A stretch of DNA of 64,000 nucleotides from Mesaphorura yosii (GCA_009869945.1 WIXG01000184.1:1-64000); one strand, 5' to 3'. Shown: positions 36,301-50,543, counted from the stretch's first letter. Notes: generated by a model from the letters alone, not told the origin. Numbers and translations are program-made.

Positions 36301-39300
36301 TCGACTGGAGCTAGATGACGCATCTAAGGTTACGCGTGCAGTTATGTTCCAAGGCCAGTTCCCACCCAGTAACGGTTCTCTCACCTGCACTGGAGACAAA
36401 CTCAACCAGGTCTATCAAGCTTGCAAAACCACACTAGAAAATACATTTAGTGGTAAGTTGCATAAACTGCTAAGCAAATCGTACAGTTACAAGTTGGAGA
36501 CCTGTTTCATGTGTCTATAACTGGTAACAAACAGGATATTGTCTTCCGGATCCCTACTTTGCTCCGAAGATCAAAGAAATTGTAGAAAAGTTCATGAAAG
36601 CTTTAAGAGATCCCAACCTGCCTTTGCTAGAACTTCAGGTTCGTCGTCAGTTTTTATAGCAGTTTGACTTTTGAATACCACACAGTTCGTCATTACATCT
36701 TTTTCATTTCAGGAGGTAATTTCTTCCATCTCAGGGCGAATTCCACCTTCCGTGGAGAAGAAAATTCGAAAACTCATGGGTCTTTATGCCAGTAATATTA
36801 CCTCAGTCTTGGCTCAATTTCCTAGTCAACAAATCGCTAGCGTGATTGACAGGTAAATCGTCAAATTCTCGACGGAGCAGAGACCAGTTCAAGTAACTTT
36901 AAACGTTTCATTGTAGTCACGCGGCAACACTTCAGAAACGTGCAGAAAGAGACGTCTTTTTCATGACAACCCAAGGCATTGTTCAGCTGGTTCAGCGGTA
37001 CCGTAATGGCATCCGTGGTCGCATGAAGTCAGCAGTTCAAGAACTCCTTAAGAACTACCTTGCTTGCGAAACTCAATTTCAACACGGCCATTACGACAAA
37101 TGTGTGTCAGTGCTTCGGGAAAAGCACAAGGACGACATGGTATCGGTTGCAGCCACAATTTTCTCTCACTACCAGGCAAGTCATAATCATTTAAGATCTG
37201 CTAGACGTCGTTCATCTTCAATCGGTCATTGATTTTCAAACGTATTATGCAGGTTGCCAAGAAGAATGTTTTAGTAACCATTTTGATTGATCATGTCTGG
37301 GCAAATGAGCCGGGATTAACCGATGAACTTGCTCCAATTTTGAATGAATTGACAACTTTAAGCCGCACCGAGAATTCAAGAGTTGCGCTAAGATCACGTC
37401 AGGTGAGCTCTAATTAATTTTCTACTGCGACTTACATTTTTATACCTAATTTTGTATATTTGGTTTAGATTCTGATCGCAGCACACCAGCCAGCCTACGA
37501 GTTGCGTCACAATCAAATGGAATCCATCTTTCTGTCGGCAATTGACATGTACGGTCACGATTTCCATCCCGAGAACTTGCAGAAGCTTATTATGTCCGAA
37601 ACTTCAATATTTGACGTTCTACACGACTTCTTCTACCATCCTAACAAGGCTGTTCGGATGGCTGCGCTTGAGGTGTACGTTCGAAGAGCGTACATTTCTT
37701 ATGAGTTGACCTGTTTGCAACATCAGGAATTGTATGGATCAATGTGCATTGTGCAATTCCAATTTCTTCTTCCAACTTCTCATCCAAATCGGTGTGTCAT
37801 AGAACTTTTGATAGCTTTGCTAGTTAAATGGTCGAAAAGTTACCAAATCTTACGCTACTTTTGCAGGATTCCACACAACAAAGCTTGCCACATGATGAAC
37901 CACGTACCTTCCATTGAAGAAATGCAATACACGGACATGCAGCTGGTTAATCTTGAAGACTGTCAGAGAACAGGGATTATGGCAGCTTTCACGAAATTTG
38001 AGGAGTTTGTTACTTACTTTGACGAGCTGATGGATCAGTACGTACTAGACTCGCCACCAAACTCACCCAGAGCCAGACATAGCGAAAGTGAAGATACCAA
38101 GCTCAGCTCATCAGTCAGCTCGAACTATGGAGAATCTAACATGAACGACAACGAATCCGTGGTATGATTTACGAATGTAAAACGTGACAGATCAAACCAG
38201 TTATGGGCAGCCAAATCATGAACGGAATTTTTTATTTGCAGCCTCCAGAACCTGTTCACATCCTTAATATTGCACTCAAGGCGGAGATTGAAGTGGACGA
38301 CAGTATTTTAGCCGAACAGTTTTCTACTTTTTGCTCAAAGAACGTGGATAAGTTTACCGACAAGTCAATCCGTCGGATAACCTTTGTCGTGCTTTCAAGG
38401 TTTGACATACTTTATTTAAATCAGCACATTTGTGAAAGTTTGGCCCCATTGTCTAATTTCCACATTTTCTTTATTGAAGCAGGAAACAATTCCCGAAATA
38501 CTTCACATATCGCGCTCGTGATAATTTCACAGAAGACAGAATTTATCGCCATCTTGAACCAGCACTAGCATTCCAGCTTGAAATCAACCGAATGAGAACA
38601 TATGAGCTTGAAGCATTGACAACTTCGAACCAGAAAATGCACATGTACCTGGGTAAAGCGAAGGTCGCCAAGGGACAAGAAGTGACCGACTACCGATTTT
38701 TCGTTCGCTCGATCATCCGTCACTCAGATCTTATCACAAAAGAAGCATCATTCGAATACTTACAAAATGAGGGCGAGCGTCTTCTGTTGGAGTCTATGGA
38801 CGAGCTTGAGGTCGCCTTTTCACATCCGCACAGCAGACGAACAGATTGCAATCACATCTTCCTTAACTTCGTTCCTACTGTCATCATGGACCCAGCAAAG
38901 GTAGAATTACTTTTTGTTTTGATTGCGGGGAAATTACCCTAATAATTCAATATTTTGCGCAGATTGAAGAAAGTGTCAGAAGTATGGTGCTTCGCTATGG
39001 ACCTCGGTTGTGGAAACTTAGAGTTTTACAGGCTGAACTCAAAATGACAATTCGTCAAACTCCAAACAGCAAAATCATTCCAATCAGGTTATGCTTGGCC
39101 AACGAAAGCGGCTACTACTTGGACATTAGTCTCTATCGTGAGGTGAATGATCCAAAAACTGGATTGGTAAGACAAACAAAGCACACAATCATCGTCAACA
39201 CGCTGCAGGCATTTTCTAACGAATAGTTTTAATCTTAGATTAAATTCGAGTCATTTGGAAGTAAACTCGGTGTGCTGCACGGGCTTCCAGTTTCCTCGCC

Positions 39301-42300
39301 TTATATGACAAAAGATTATCTTCAGCAGAAGAGATTCCAGGCTCAGAGTAATGGGACAACTTATGTCTACGACTTTCCGGACATGTTTCGCCAAGTCCTT
39401 GTGAATTTGTGGCAAGAGCGTAGAGAAGCTCTTGAAGCGGACGGCACAAGTAAGCTTACACGATTTTGACATTTGTAATAAGTTAAGTAGTAGCAAGGTC
39501 ACTTGTTAATTGAATATACACTCAACTATTCCTTAGTGGATGAGCTGGAAGTGCCTGCCCAACCGCTGCAATACGTTGAGCTTGTTCTCGATTCTCAGGA
39601 TCAACTCATCGAGCAAAAAAGACTTCCTGGAGAGAACGAGGTAAGAAATCAGAAACTAGATCTAATTCTAATAGTCCGCCGCATAGGCTAACAACTGATT
39701 TGTGAGTAGATTGGAATGGTTGCTTGGAAGATGACTCTATTGACACCAGAATACCCGAATGGCCGAGACATTATTGTCATCGCAAACGATATCACTTTCA
39801 TGATAGGATCGTTTGGAATTCGCGAAGATATTTTGTTTTTGAAGGCTTCCGAACTCTCACGAAAGTTAAAGATTCCCCGCATTTACGTTGCGGCAAACAG
39901 TGGCGCAAGAATCGGCTTGGCGGAAGAAATTAAGCACTTGTTCCGTATTTCGTGGGTCGACCGTGATGAGCCAGACAAAGGATTCCGATATTTGTACTTG
40001 TCCCCGGAAGACTACTCCAAGGTAGCTAATCTCAATTCAATCCACGCTACCCTTATCGAAGACGAGGGAGAAGCAAGATACAAGATCACCGACATTATTG
40101 GTAATATCACAATCTAAATGCATAATAATGCGTTGATTTAATATCAGTAACTCGAATACCTTGTTTCTATTTCATAGGCAAAGATGAAGGCTTGGGCGTT
40201 GAGAATTTGAGATATGCAGGAACAATTGCCGGTGAGACGTCACAAGCATACAAAGAGGTCATTACGATATCAATGGTTACGTGCCGTGCAATCGGAATTG
40301 GTGCATATCTTGTTCGTCTTGGACAACGCGTGATTCAGATTGAAAATTCACATATCATTCTAACTGGATACGGAGCTCTTAACAAGGTTTGTGCTTTAGG
40401 TCTTTGCCTTTCTTGAAATCATAGGATGAAGGGTTCACTTTAAAATGCAATTCTGCAGCTTTTGGGTCGAGAGGTGTACACATCGAACAACCAGTTGGGA
40501 GGCATTCAAATCATGTATCACAATGGAGTCTCTCACAAAGCAGAACGCCATGATATGGAAGGCATCCAGCGAATTTTGAAGTGGTTATCATTCATGCCAG
40601 CTTACAAAGGATGTCCACTGCCAATTCTAGAACCCGTTGACCCAATCGAAAGAGAAATTGCTTTCGCCCCCACAAGAGCTCCTTACGATTCACGTTGGCT
40701 TTTCACCGGAAGACAAAATCCACGTGAGTTCTAACGCTTAGCTTAAAGTAAGGAAATTTGTTGTGTCCGTTCTTTGTTATATCTTTATATTTGTCGTACA
40801 GTTAGCCCAGGTGATTGGGAAAGTGGTTTCTTGGATTACGGTTCATTCGATGAAATTATGAGAAACTGGGCTCAAACGGTTATTGTCGGAAGAGGTCGTC
40901 TTGGTGGAATCCCTGTCGGAGCAATTTGCGTTGAAACTCGAACGGTTGAACTCAATCTGCCTGCAGATCCAGCAAATCTGGACTCTGAAGCCAGGGTACA
41001 TTTTGTTGGCAGTCGTAGCGATATGCGAATTCGTATAATTTTCAGAAAAATTAACATATTTCTTTCGCGTGTAGATTGTCGCTCAAGCCGGTCAGGTTTG
41101 GTTCCCAGACTCTGCGTACAAGACTGCCCAAGCTATCATGGACTTCAGCAAGGAAGAGTTGCCACTGGTAATTTTTGCCAACTGGAGGGGATTCTCTGGA
41201 GGAATGAAAGGTAATATTTTAAAAAAAGATTTTCATAACAAACTATTTACATTTAATCCTTTTAATTCAGACATGTACGAGCAAGTAGTAAAATTCGGAG
41301 CGTATATTGTGGATGGACTTCGCGAGTACCAACAGCCTATCATAGTGTACATTCCCCCGTATGGAGAATTGCGCGGTGGGGCGTGGGTGGTCATTGATCC
41401 AACGATTAACCAAAGACACATGGAAATGTACGCGGATCCCGAAGCACGTGGTGGAATTCTAGAACCAGAGGGTATTGTTGAGATCAAGTTCAGGATGAAA
41501 GATCAAACCAAAGCAATGCACAGGTTAAATAGTTCCATGAAGATGCGCAATAAACGGAGGTCAAGTGCCAAGTCATAACATTCGCTCTTGTCTGAATTCT
41601 TAGGTTGGACCCTGAATTGATTCAGCTCCGAACTGAGCTTTTGAATCTGACCGATCCTAAATCAGAAGCGAAGTTTGCAATTGAGAAGAAGATATCGGAA
41701 CGAGAGCAGCTCTTGAAACCAATGTACCATCAAATTGCTGTGCACTTTGCTGATCTTCATGACACTCCAGAGCGCATGCACGATAAGGGAGTTATTAAGG
41801 TACCTATTCCTTTGTGATTTATTCCTCGACCTATTCTAAATGTGATTGTTTTCAAAACAGGAAATTGTTCCATGGAAGAACGCTAGAACACAGTTGTACT
41901 GGAGACTGCGGCGCCTACTTCTTGCCCAAAGTGTTGAATCTCAGATTCATGAGTACAGACCAGGTTTAGCTCATGGACAAGTTGAAGTCATGCTGGCACG
42001 TTGGTTTATCGAAGACAAGGGAACATCACAAGTAATTAGAATCGAACTTCTAACTCCATTTGTTTATTTACTGTTCTTAATTTGAAAATGGAATTTCCAA
42101 CAATTCTCTGAAATCTTAGGGGCATTTGTGGGACGACAATCGCGCAGTCGTGGAGTGGCTTTCGTCCCAGTTGGACGAAAATAATTCAAAATCCGTTGTA
42201 CTTGAAAATCTCAAATGCTTATGCAGAGATAAGGTTTTGAACCAAGCCAATAGACTCATCGAGGTAAGGAATTTGATACGTAGGAAAGGGCATTGACAGA

Positions 42301-42490
42301 CAATTACAATTTGTGTTCTATTCCACAGGAATATCCTGAGCTGGCCATTGATTCAGTTGTCCAATTGCTTCAACGAATGACGTCTGGTCAACGTGCCGAA
42401 GCAATTCGAGCAATATCCAAAATCGAAGGTGTGTGTATTCCGACAGATGCTTCCAAACAAACAGACGCTGAGGCTGAGACCTCGTCATAG
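30303..42490 (+). CDS. ACC: acetyl-CoA carboxylase, complete multidomain enzyme
   Basis: Makes malonyl-CoA from acetyl-CoA, bicarbonate and ATP. Exons: 30303-30390, 30954-31173, 33426-33543, 33614-34043, 34118-34536, 34617-34784, 34854-35016, 35087-35249, 35321-35575, 35683-35849, 35923-36134, 36203-36452, 36535-36638, 36713-36852, 36917-37175, 37253-37402, 37469-37791, 37867-38161, 38242-38399, 38483-38900, 38963-39166, 39239-39449, 39537-39640, 39710-40100, 40178-40386, 40459-40723, 40802-40995, 41075-41210, 41271-41523, 41604-41799, 41861-42031, 42120-42263, 42329-42490; 2379 residues (human ACC1 2346). The AMPK-type site [10 protein letters not shown] has Ser about 107. Biotin carboxylase runs about 110-640 with the ATP loop EGGGGKG near 333-339. 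The biotin site VMKM has Lys about 804. The central domain follows, then carboxyltransferase from about 1570 (NWRGFSGGM). An upstream in-frame ATG at 30204 is possible. The intron at 37176-37252 uses a GC donor. Confidence 0.97.
30665..30754 (+). other. 90-nt in-frame cassette exon of ACC encoding a membrane segment
   Basis: An acceptor TTTTATTTTGTAG and a donor GTGCGT bound 90 nt with phase 1 at both ends, exactly the phase of the flanking ACC exons (30390 and 30954). Including or skipping it therefore keeps the reading frame. It codes 30 residues, [18 protein letters not shown]... ending in [10 protein letters not shown]. This is one strongly hydrophobic segment capped by three arginines, placed at about residues 30-59 of ACC. 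A hydrophobic N-terminus is what tethers vertebrate ACC2 to mitochondria. The sequence itself is not recognisably homologous. Confidence 0.65.
31174..33425 (+). other. 2.25-kb ACC intron splitting the AMPK site
   Basis: The largest ACC intron. It separates RRKRL from PSMSYGTM, with the arginine codon itself split. I see no further exon; a short ATG frame near 33342 was rejected on phase. Confidence 0.6.
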
Positions 42491-43481
42491 CAGACAATTT
42501 ACGCTAGGCTTGTCACATAATTTTTAACCCTGCACTAATTCCACATCACTGCACTAGCAATTCTGGTATTAACGAAGTAACACAAATTGCACGAACCTGA
42601 ATGTACGTTTTGATGATGCATTGTGATTTTATAAATGATATTAATTGCTTTCATCTGGCGACTAACCCACTTAATTCATCGGAACTTGCTACTTCGAAGT
42701 TGACTAATTGCCCTTACGATATTATAGCTTGATTTTATTTTTGTTTTAAATTGCAGACAGAGAGTGTGCTGAGTAGAACTTAGAGAAGCCTTATAATACT
42801 CTAGATATTTACGAAATTTAAAGCATTCCGTACTTTGGGGTGTGATCGCAATTTTTGTTCAGAGCCAACGATGTCATAAAATGAAGAAAACCGTCAAACT
42901 CGTTTTGTATAAGGAAAGGATTCTGAAGGGTTGCTATCTAATTTCGTTACTATAAATTAGGAGAATCAATTATTGTGAATCAACAACTGTTGTGATCAAG
43001 AATAAAATCGACACTTTATTTTGCTCAGTATTTTAGCTCGTAAATTATTCGTGCAATTATTACATTGTACTACTCGTAGCGTACCACCCATGAAAAGGAT
43101 GACATTAACGCAAGCGAGCTCGTATCCACTCAAAGGATTATAATTTGCCTGGCTCAAACCAAGCACTTCTTGCATTGAATCGGGAAATTGCCGATACCGC
43201 CTTATTGCATAATACGGCCAGAATTATATAACGTCAATATGCACTCATCTCACCAACGAAGAACGTTGTATAATTCAGGATTACATCATGCGAGCACTCA
43301 TCCCGAGTGTCAGAGTGACGAGAGGAAAGGTTAAAGTCTGCTTTTGATAAGTAGCTCGTATTTTGCACATTTTCCTATCTAGCCGGTCGCCTCTGACTGA
43401 CTGAATTCACAACTCCTGTATTAATGTGCAGCACTTGCCGGCCTCAAAGTGTCAAAAGCTCCAGGCCAGTGTAACGTAACG
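42491..43481 (+). other. ACC 3' UTR and intergenic DNA
   Basis: AATAAA at 43001-43006, about 510 nt after the ACC stop, is the likely poly(A) signal. The remainder up to the epoxide hydrolase start shows nothing recognisable. Confidence 0.5.
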
Positions 43482-44877
43482 ATGTTGTATCTTGTCAAAC
43501 TTCTTGCTGCCAAAGCATTCATCTTGAGCTTAGCGACTTTCTACGGATCGCTCGCGCTGTTGAGTCTGATTGTGAAGAGACTTTACTATGGAGCCGAGTA
43601 CTTGGAAGTTAAGGAGCGAACACTGCCTCCAGCCTGCCTCTACGATACTGCCTGGGGAAAGCATTCGTACATCAAGCTCAAGGTTAGCTCAGAAAGTTAA
43701 TGCCGCAAACGTCGGATTAACCTGATCGATCGCGTCTTTTGGATACACAGAATATAAAGCTGCATTACGTCGAAAACGGAGACTCGTCTAAGCCACTGAT
43801 GCTCTTTGTTCATGGATTCCCAGAGTTCTGGTTCTCTTGGCATTCACAACTGAAATTCTTTGCTAAGACGCATTGGTAACGTGCAAATACTACAGAAAAT
43901 CTTTCCTGATCAGAAAAAAAATGGCGATAGTAGCCTTTTGATTCGCCTTAAAGGGTAGTTGCTATTGACCAGCGAGGATACGGAGACTCGGAGAAGCCAA
44001 AGAGTGTGTCACAGTACAGCATCGATTTGCTACAAGCAGATATTGTCGACATTGTGAAGGTGTTAGGAAAGAGGAATTGCATTCTTGTTGGCCATGATTG
44101 GGGTGGCGCCGTGGCGTGGTACGAGACCTGAGTCAAAAATATAAAGCAAATAGCCTCAACTCTCCCGCGCATTTGTTTATCTGACTCTTGTGCTATCCTA
44201 GGACTGTAGCTGCAAATCATCCAGAAGTAGTCTCTAAGCTAGTCATTTTGAATTGTCCACATCCTGCGGCAATGCAACTCAAACTGAAGTCATCCGTCAC
44301 TCAGTTCCTTCGATCCTGGTACATATTTTTGTTTCAACTCCCGTGGCTCCCGGAGTTGTGCTTGCACGTGGAGGACTTGGACATATTCAGGAAAATGTTT
44401 CTAAACTCGAAAGGAGATCTCTGCATACCGCCTGACTATTTGGAAGCATACAAATACACATTTTCCAAGAAAGGTCAGAGACAAAGTCACCGAACAATTA
44501 TGTCCGATCCCACTGAATGAACTCGTCTGCCATAAAATTACAGATGCGTGGACACCTCCTCTCAATTACTACCGATGCACTCTGAACGCTCAAGAAATTC
44601 TCCATCCGAAGGCTACGAATACACCTCGCGTGCTCGTGCCAACACTCATCATTTGGGGAGAAAACGACGTGGTCAGTTGCGAATAAATAATTGCTTTCAA
44701 AGGAATGGTACCATAATTAAAAATTGTATGATATTCCAGGCGTTGTCGAAGGATTTGCCCGAGATGTGCCGAGATTTCGTTCGTGATTTGCGAATTGAAT
44801 ACATACCAAATGCCATTCATTTCGTCCAGAATGACCAACCGGATCTGGTTAACCAAGCTATCAAGGGCTTTCTATAG
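43482..44877 (+). CDS. EPHX4: membrane-anchored epoxide hydrolase, EPHX4-like alpha/beta hydrolase
   Basis: Exons 43482-43682, 43751-43875, 43954-44118, 44202-44473, 44544-44671 and 44740-44877 give 342 residues (human EPHX4 362). An N-terminal hydrophobic helix (about 4-30) should anchor it in the ER membrane. The alpha/beta-hydrolase core has the oxyanion motif HGFPEFW (88-94), nucleophile Asp157 in GHDWGG, charge-relay Asp296 in WGEND and His324 in NAIHFVQ. All parts of the epoxide hydrolase triad are present. The natural substrate is unknown. EPHX3/EPHX4 and related arthropod paralogues share these motifs, so the exact orthology is less certain than the family. AATAAA follows the stop by about 25 nt, and the next gene converges from the other strand 85 nt away. 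Confidence 0.92.
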
Positions 44878-44962
44878 CGAGTTGGAGTTGGATGGAGCTC
44901 TTGATAATAAAACACCTCAAGTATATTATATTGAGTCAAAATTCACAAAATTGAAAATTATA

Positions 44963-46284
<1,322 letters not shown>

Positions 46285-47043
46285 TCCGGTGCGGAGTCAG
46301 CGATCTGTTCTTTGAGGACACTATCCAGCTTGCTACTTGTTCATCGTGACGGTCGACCATCAATGGAAATCAGTTTAGTGTACAATGAACTCGTTGGATG
46401 AGTCAAATTGAGATATTCTCATTCTCAAGTTGTGAGATGCATCTTCGAATGTTTATGCAATTGTTTGTAGTCGTCGGGGTTCATTACAAAGCTAATAATC
46501 TGTGTACCAAAATAACATTGCATCTTAATAGCACATTTGTACTTATTCCAATTTTTGCTTCACTACACTCTGAATAAATTTAAATGTTTACGAAAGTTTT
46601 ACCAGTGGTTCAGTCCCAGTAAAGTTAAAACATACAAAGTCAATAATAAGAATATAAATGTATCGAAAGATATTGCCTGCAGGCTTTTCCTTCGGCTAAA
46701 CTAAATGTTAAATGTTCAGAATAAAATAGGATGCACATTATCAGTCAGCAGGGTTTAACTGGAAATGAAGTTCTCTAGAAAAGGAGTGTCAGTAACAAGA
46801 CGAATTAAAACTAAATCGAACACACTAGAATAATTGATTCCTAAAAGCCACGCACACACATATGGACGTCATATAAATTCTGCTGATCTGATTCTGAAGT
46901 AAAGTTATTCCGAAGTTGCATTGAATTGGAAGTGTCATGGGCATTTACGGCTTCGCCGCCAGAATGCTTGAGGTTTTCGTCGTATGTCTCAAAAGCGAAC
47001 TACGTTTCTTCATACCGGCGTTTCTTGCTATTGATGTCACCTG
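46285..47043. other. intergenic DNA
   Basis: Upstream flank of the sulfotransferase gene. No exon or RNA gene supported. Confidence 0.4.
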
Positions 47044-47682
47044 TCACGCAAACACGAGGAGAAAATCGTGTGTACCAAGACTGAAGAGGCAAAAAATAAA
47101 AACGGAACTTAAAGGAACCGAGTTACTCTGAGTACTTTGTGGCTTTCGGCTCGTCTTTCTGGCTGAGTTAGATGGCTTTCGTTGATCTTGAATACAATCT
47201 TTGTGATTCTCTAACTGGGCTTTAAGTCGCTACGTTTCAGCATTCAAATATCTCAATTTAATTTTCAAAATCTGAATTTTGGTTGTTAGATCGTCGTCCA
47301 TTAAACATATCAGGTGAATTATCTCCAAATGAAAGTCGGCTTTCATTTCGTCATACTTTTCTTGAAGGTCAACATGTTCAAAGCTATAAAAAGACAGTTT
47401 TTTTATCGTATTCCTATGAAGAACCCAAGCTAAGCCATCTCGCTGCTTCTCGCAGCTCGTTGACCACTACCATTTTAGCAAACATAACTCATGAAATACG
47501 TGCCTGCAAGGATTAGCAACGGTGTCATTCGCCGTTGCTGGAGACTTCTTTAAGCCATTATTCTCGGAACCAATAGCAGTGTCATCAGCAGCATTGGCAT
47601 TGACGTCGGTTGTTGGTACAACAGCCGGCGCAGGTGAAGGTGACTCCAGAAGTTCTTCACAAATTATGCAGCTAATCACCAT
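47044..47682 (-). pseudogene. broken, intronless RING/coiled-coil (TRAIP-like) copy
   Basis: From ATG 47682 the minus strand reads MVISCIICEELL, a low-complexity linker, then NPCRHVFHELCLLKW, which is the CxxC...CxH...HxxC pattern of a RING-H2 finger. The same frame continues past a TAG as WSTSCEKQR, where the expected final CxxC is C-E-K-Q, so the last zinc ligand is lost. It then gives NTIKKLSFYSFE and a heptad-like coiled coil from HVDLQEKYDEMKADF to RLKAQLENHKD, broken by a second in-frame TAG. RING followed by IIxKLxF and a coiled coil recalls TRAIP-type E3 ligases. The absence of introns over about 640 nt, the two stops and the missing Cys argue for a decayed retrocopy. An alternative is a real gene with unrecognised splicing. 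Confidence 0.5.
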
Positions 47683-48505
47683 TTTGTGGCCTCACAAAGA
47701 AAAAACCCCACCAATATCATCAGCTTCCGTTATCACAGTGCACAGTGGCCTTGTTCCCTGTGATTTATAAAGTGTGCCCTTTTGTTTGTATGACGGTCAA
47801 GAAGGCTGCTCTACTTATGAAACTGATGGAACTCTGTGGATTTTAACTGTTCACAGGGGTACACCCCCAGCCGGCAGAGCTTTCGAAGAACTGGTGATTC
47901 AGCTATTCAAGTCGAACAAAGGAGCATGCATCGTCTCAACGCAGTCGTGATAGTCGTGAATACATTCAAAACACAGCAGCTACTTCGAAGTGTATTAATC
48001 CAGTAAACTAACTGATCGATGTTCGGCGCAGACATATCAAAGAGTCAACGCTACAAACACGGTGGAGCCAAGCATCAGAACCACGCCACGTTTGGGATCT
48101 AGAAGCAGGCTTTCCTTGTCTCGAGCGAAGCAAGTATATCTGTGAATTTAAAAGTGTAAGCCACAACAGAACGGAACAGGAAGTTGAGAAGTTGTGTTGT
48201 GCTCAGCATGTGATCGTGATAGTTTTGATTGCGAGCACAATCAGATCTGCTTTCGCGATTTGCTTTAATCTTATCTAGTGGTTAACTTGCTAGTTTGCGC
48301 TGTCATTACGTTCCACTTATGTTCCTGATTCTTCGAGTCAAATTCCGAAGTTCACACATTCGCACTTCAAGAAAAGGCATTCAGTAAGCTTTCAGCTGAA
48401 GATTAACCAAACTGAGTGAGAAAAGGAAGATAAAAGAATTCTTTTGTCGCGGTTGTTGATTCATCAGGCATTTAAGTATCAAGTCGTGTCTAAGTACTGT
48501 CAAAG
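47683..48505. other. intergenic DNA and MTCH2 upstream flank
   Basis: No coding or RNA feature recognised. The MTCH2 promoter should lie in the last few hundred bases, but no TATA box is evident. Confidence 0.35.
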
Positions 48506-50543
48506 ATGAACCCACGTAGAGAACGGCGGTCCCCAACTCCGGAACCTGCTGCGCCAACAGCACAGCAACCCGAGCCTCCAATGGAGGTGGAAGCCATAGA
48601 ACTTCCTCTGTTGGTGTTGGAAGCCAACCAGTCCATCGAAGAGGATAACAATGCTGACATTAAGATGGTTTTGGTTGGTGTCGCATACAGAAGCATATTG
48701 ACGGTTGCATTCTACCCCTTTAAAATGGCAAAATTTCTCATCCAAGTAAGTGAAGTGTGAATGATCAATCGAAAAGCAGGCTTTGCCCGAGACGAGAGGA
48801 GGAAAGACCTCTGTGCCCTTGTCCAGGCTTGCTAGATTTTTGTAAAATCTTTCAATTGCATTTACATTAATTCTTTTGACGGCCACCTATATAACTCCAA
48901 CCACTTCAATTCTATCCTTTTGATAAAAAAGTAATGCGAACTAACTTTGGTTGTAGATGGGATACGAGCCCTATTTCGTCAGGAAGGAGCGGAATTTCAT
49001 GGCAATGGGAAGAGAATCCTATTTGCTACTGAACAGCTTGGCTTATGGTAAGTCATCAAGTTATCATAGTGTTGATAGCACAATATTTATCCTTCGGTAA
49101 TGCATAATTTCAGTAAACTACATTCGTCAGGTGGATGGGATCTGGGGCTGCTACCGTGGCTTTTTTCCGTACTCAGCTTATCAACTTCTCTTGAGTATAA
49201 CAAGGCAACAAATTTCTAACGCCTTCGCTAAATATATCAAACCACATGTGGTTCCGCAACTGCGTTTGCAAGTTGACCGTGAAGAGGCGAACGCTGATCA
49301 TCGAGCGGCTGGTGATGCCGGCAGGCACTTCGTTCAAGTTGTGGTGGAAGATTATGGTGACGGTTCAGATGATGCCAGGATGGCGGTGAACTGGGTGTAC
49401 TTTAAGCGCATCTTTTGGCAGGCAATTCAAGAGGTTGTCTCTGTGGGGGGCGCGTCAATTCTGTGCTACCCGTTGCGTGTAAGTTAAGTTTGACCTTCGG
49501 TGGTGAAAAATGCTCTTGTCTGGTACTGGCGTATTAAATTTTGGTTCGTTTTTTAGACTTTCGCATTTTTGTCGGTGTCAGAGTTCGTTGGGAGGGACGG
49601 AATAATGTAAGTAGACCAGATGTCTAACTTTCCGGCTATTTTTCGTTTAGATTCCAGAAAATTGTAGATCTGATTCCAGAAGCTTCGAATGTTCCAGAAA
49701 TATTTATTACTCGAATAGGGAGTCAAAACGCATAGCGTTTGGACGTTTCGAGCTCGTCTATCGTGTTCAGTTATTTCATTGCGCATTATAAAATCATGCT
49801 TCATGCTTGTTAATATTCTTTTCTAGGTCTCGTGGATTTATCCATGGAGTTTCCTTCATCTATAAGACTCGTGGCATCTCTGCTCTCTATGGTGGTTTGG
49901 TTCCTAAATTAATCGGAGATTCTCTTCAAAGTAAGCGTCTCCTTTGTGCCCTCAAATTAATGCTCGGTATTTTATGTCTGTTTTAACCCTGTGATTCATG
50001 TTTAACTAATTTTCTTCAATATTTTGTTTGTTACAGTCTGCCTGGTTGGAGCAATTAATTTTGGACTCTATACTCAGTTTTATTTCCTGCCGCGATACAT
50101 GATGTATTCATTGCGATCTGCATTCGCTGTAAGAAGATAAATCTAAGAAAGAAACTAGAAGCGTTAATATTCCATCCCATTTATAACATACATTTTCTAA
50201 CTAGTTCGTTGGCAGTGGCTTGGCTTATCCGTTTCAAATGATCTCCGTTACAATGGCGGTTTGTAATGCTGGGTAACAACATTGTGCCTTAAAACTTTCG
50301 AGATTGGGTGACTAGAAGTGTAATCTGTGTTTACCTTGCAGTTTCCGGTTCGGCAGGCCGCCCTACATGGTTCGCCATCATGATTGGCGCGATTGTTGGA
50401 CTCATCTGTCGAACGCAAATGTTCTGAACCGTGGTTCAAGCCAATTATTTCGATACTACACGGGTCCCGTCAACGCTGCTGGGGAAATCGTTCCAACTCT
50501 TGGTATCAACATTGGGCCTGACTTCAGAAACATACTTCGCTAA
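48506..50543 (+). CDS. MTCH2: mitochondrial carrier homolog 2 (MTCH2-type outer-membrane insertase)
   Basis: Exons 48506-48745, 48957-49047, 49114-49478, 49557-49606, 49827-49930, 50037-50128, 50205-50272 and 50342-50543 give 403 residues (human 303). Family landmarks are PFKMAKFLIQMGYEPYF, DGIWGCYRGFFP, GGASILCYPLRTFAFLSVSEFVGRDG, ALYGGLVPKLIGD and GSGLAYPFQM. The last is followed by GFRFGRPPYM...DWRDCW and the C-terminal GSSQLFRY. MTCH2 is a degenerate SLC25 carrier in the mitochondrial outer membrane. It inserts alpha-helical tail-anchored proteins and acts in apoptosis (tBID) and lipid metabolism. The extra length comes from a Pro/Glu-rich N-terminal extension of about 60 residues and a longer acidic loop near residues 145-195. 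A poly(A) signal lies at 50896-50901. Confidence 0.92.

Noticed and set aside
33614-42490. Reading the ACC region as several separate small genes
   Set aside because: All pieces follow one order, one strand and compatible phases, and together cover a complete ACC.
47282-47516. Plus-strand frame opposite the RING pseudogene
   Set aside because: It is the antisense of the better-supported RING/coiled-coil frame.
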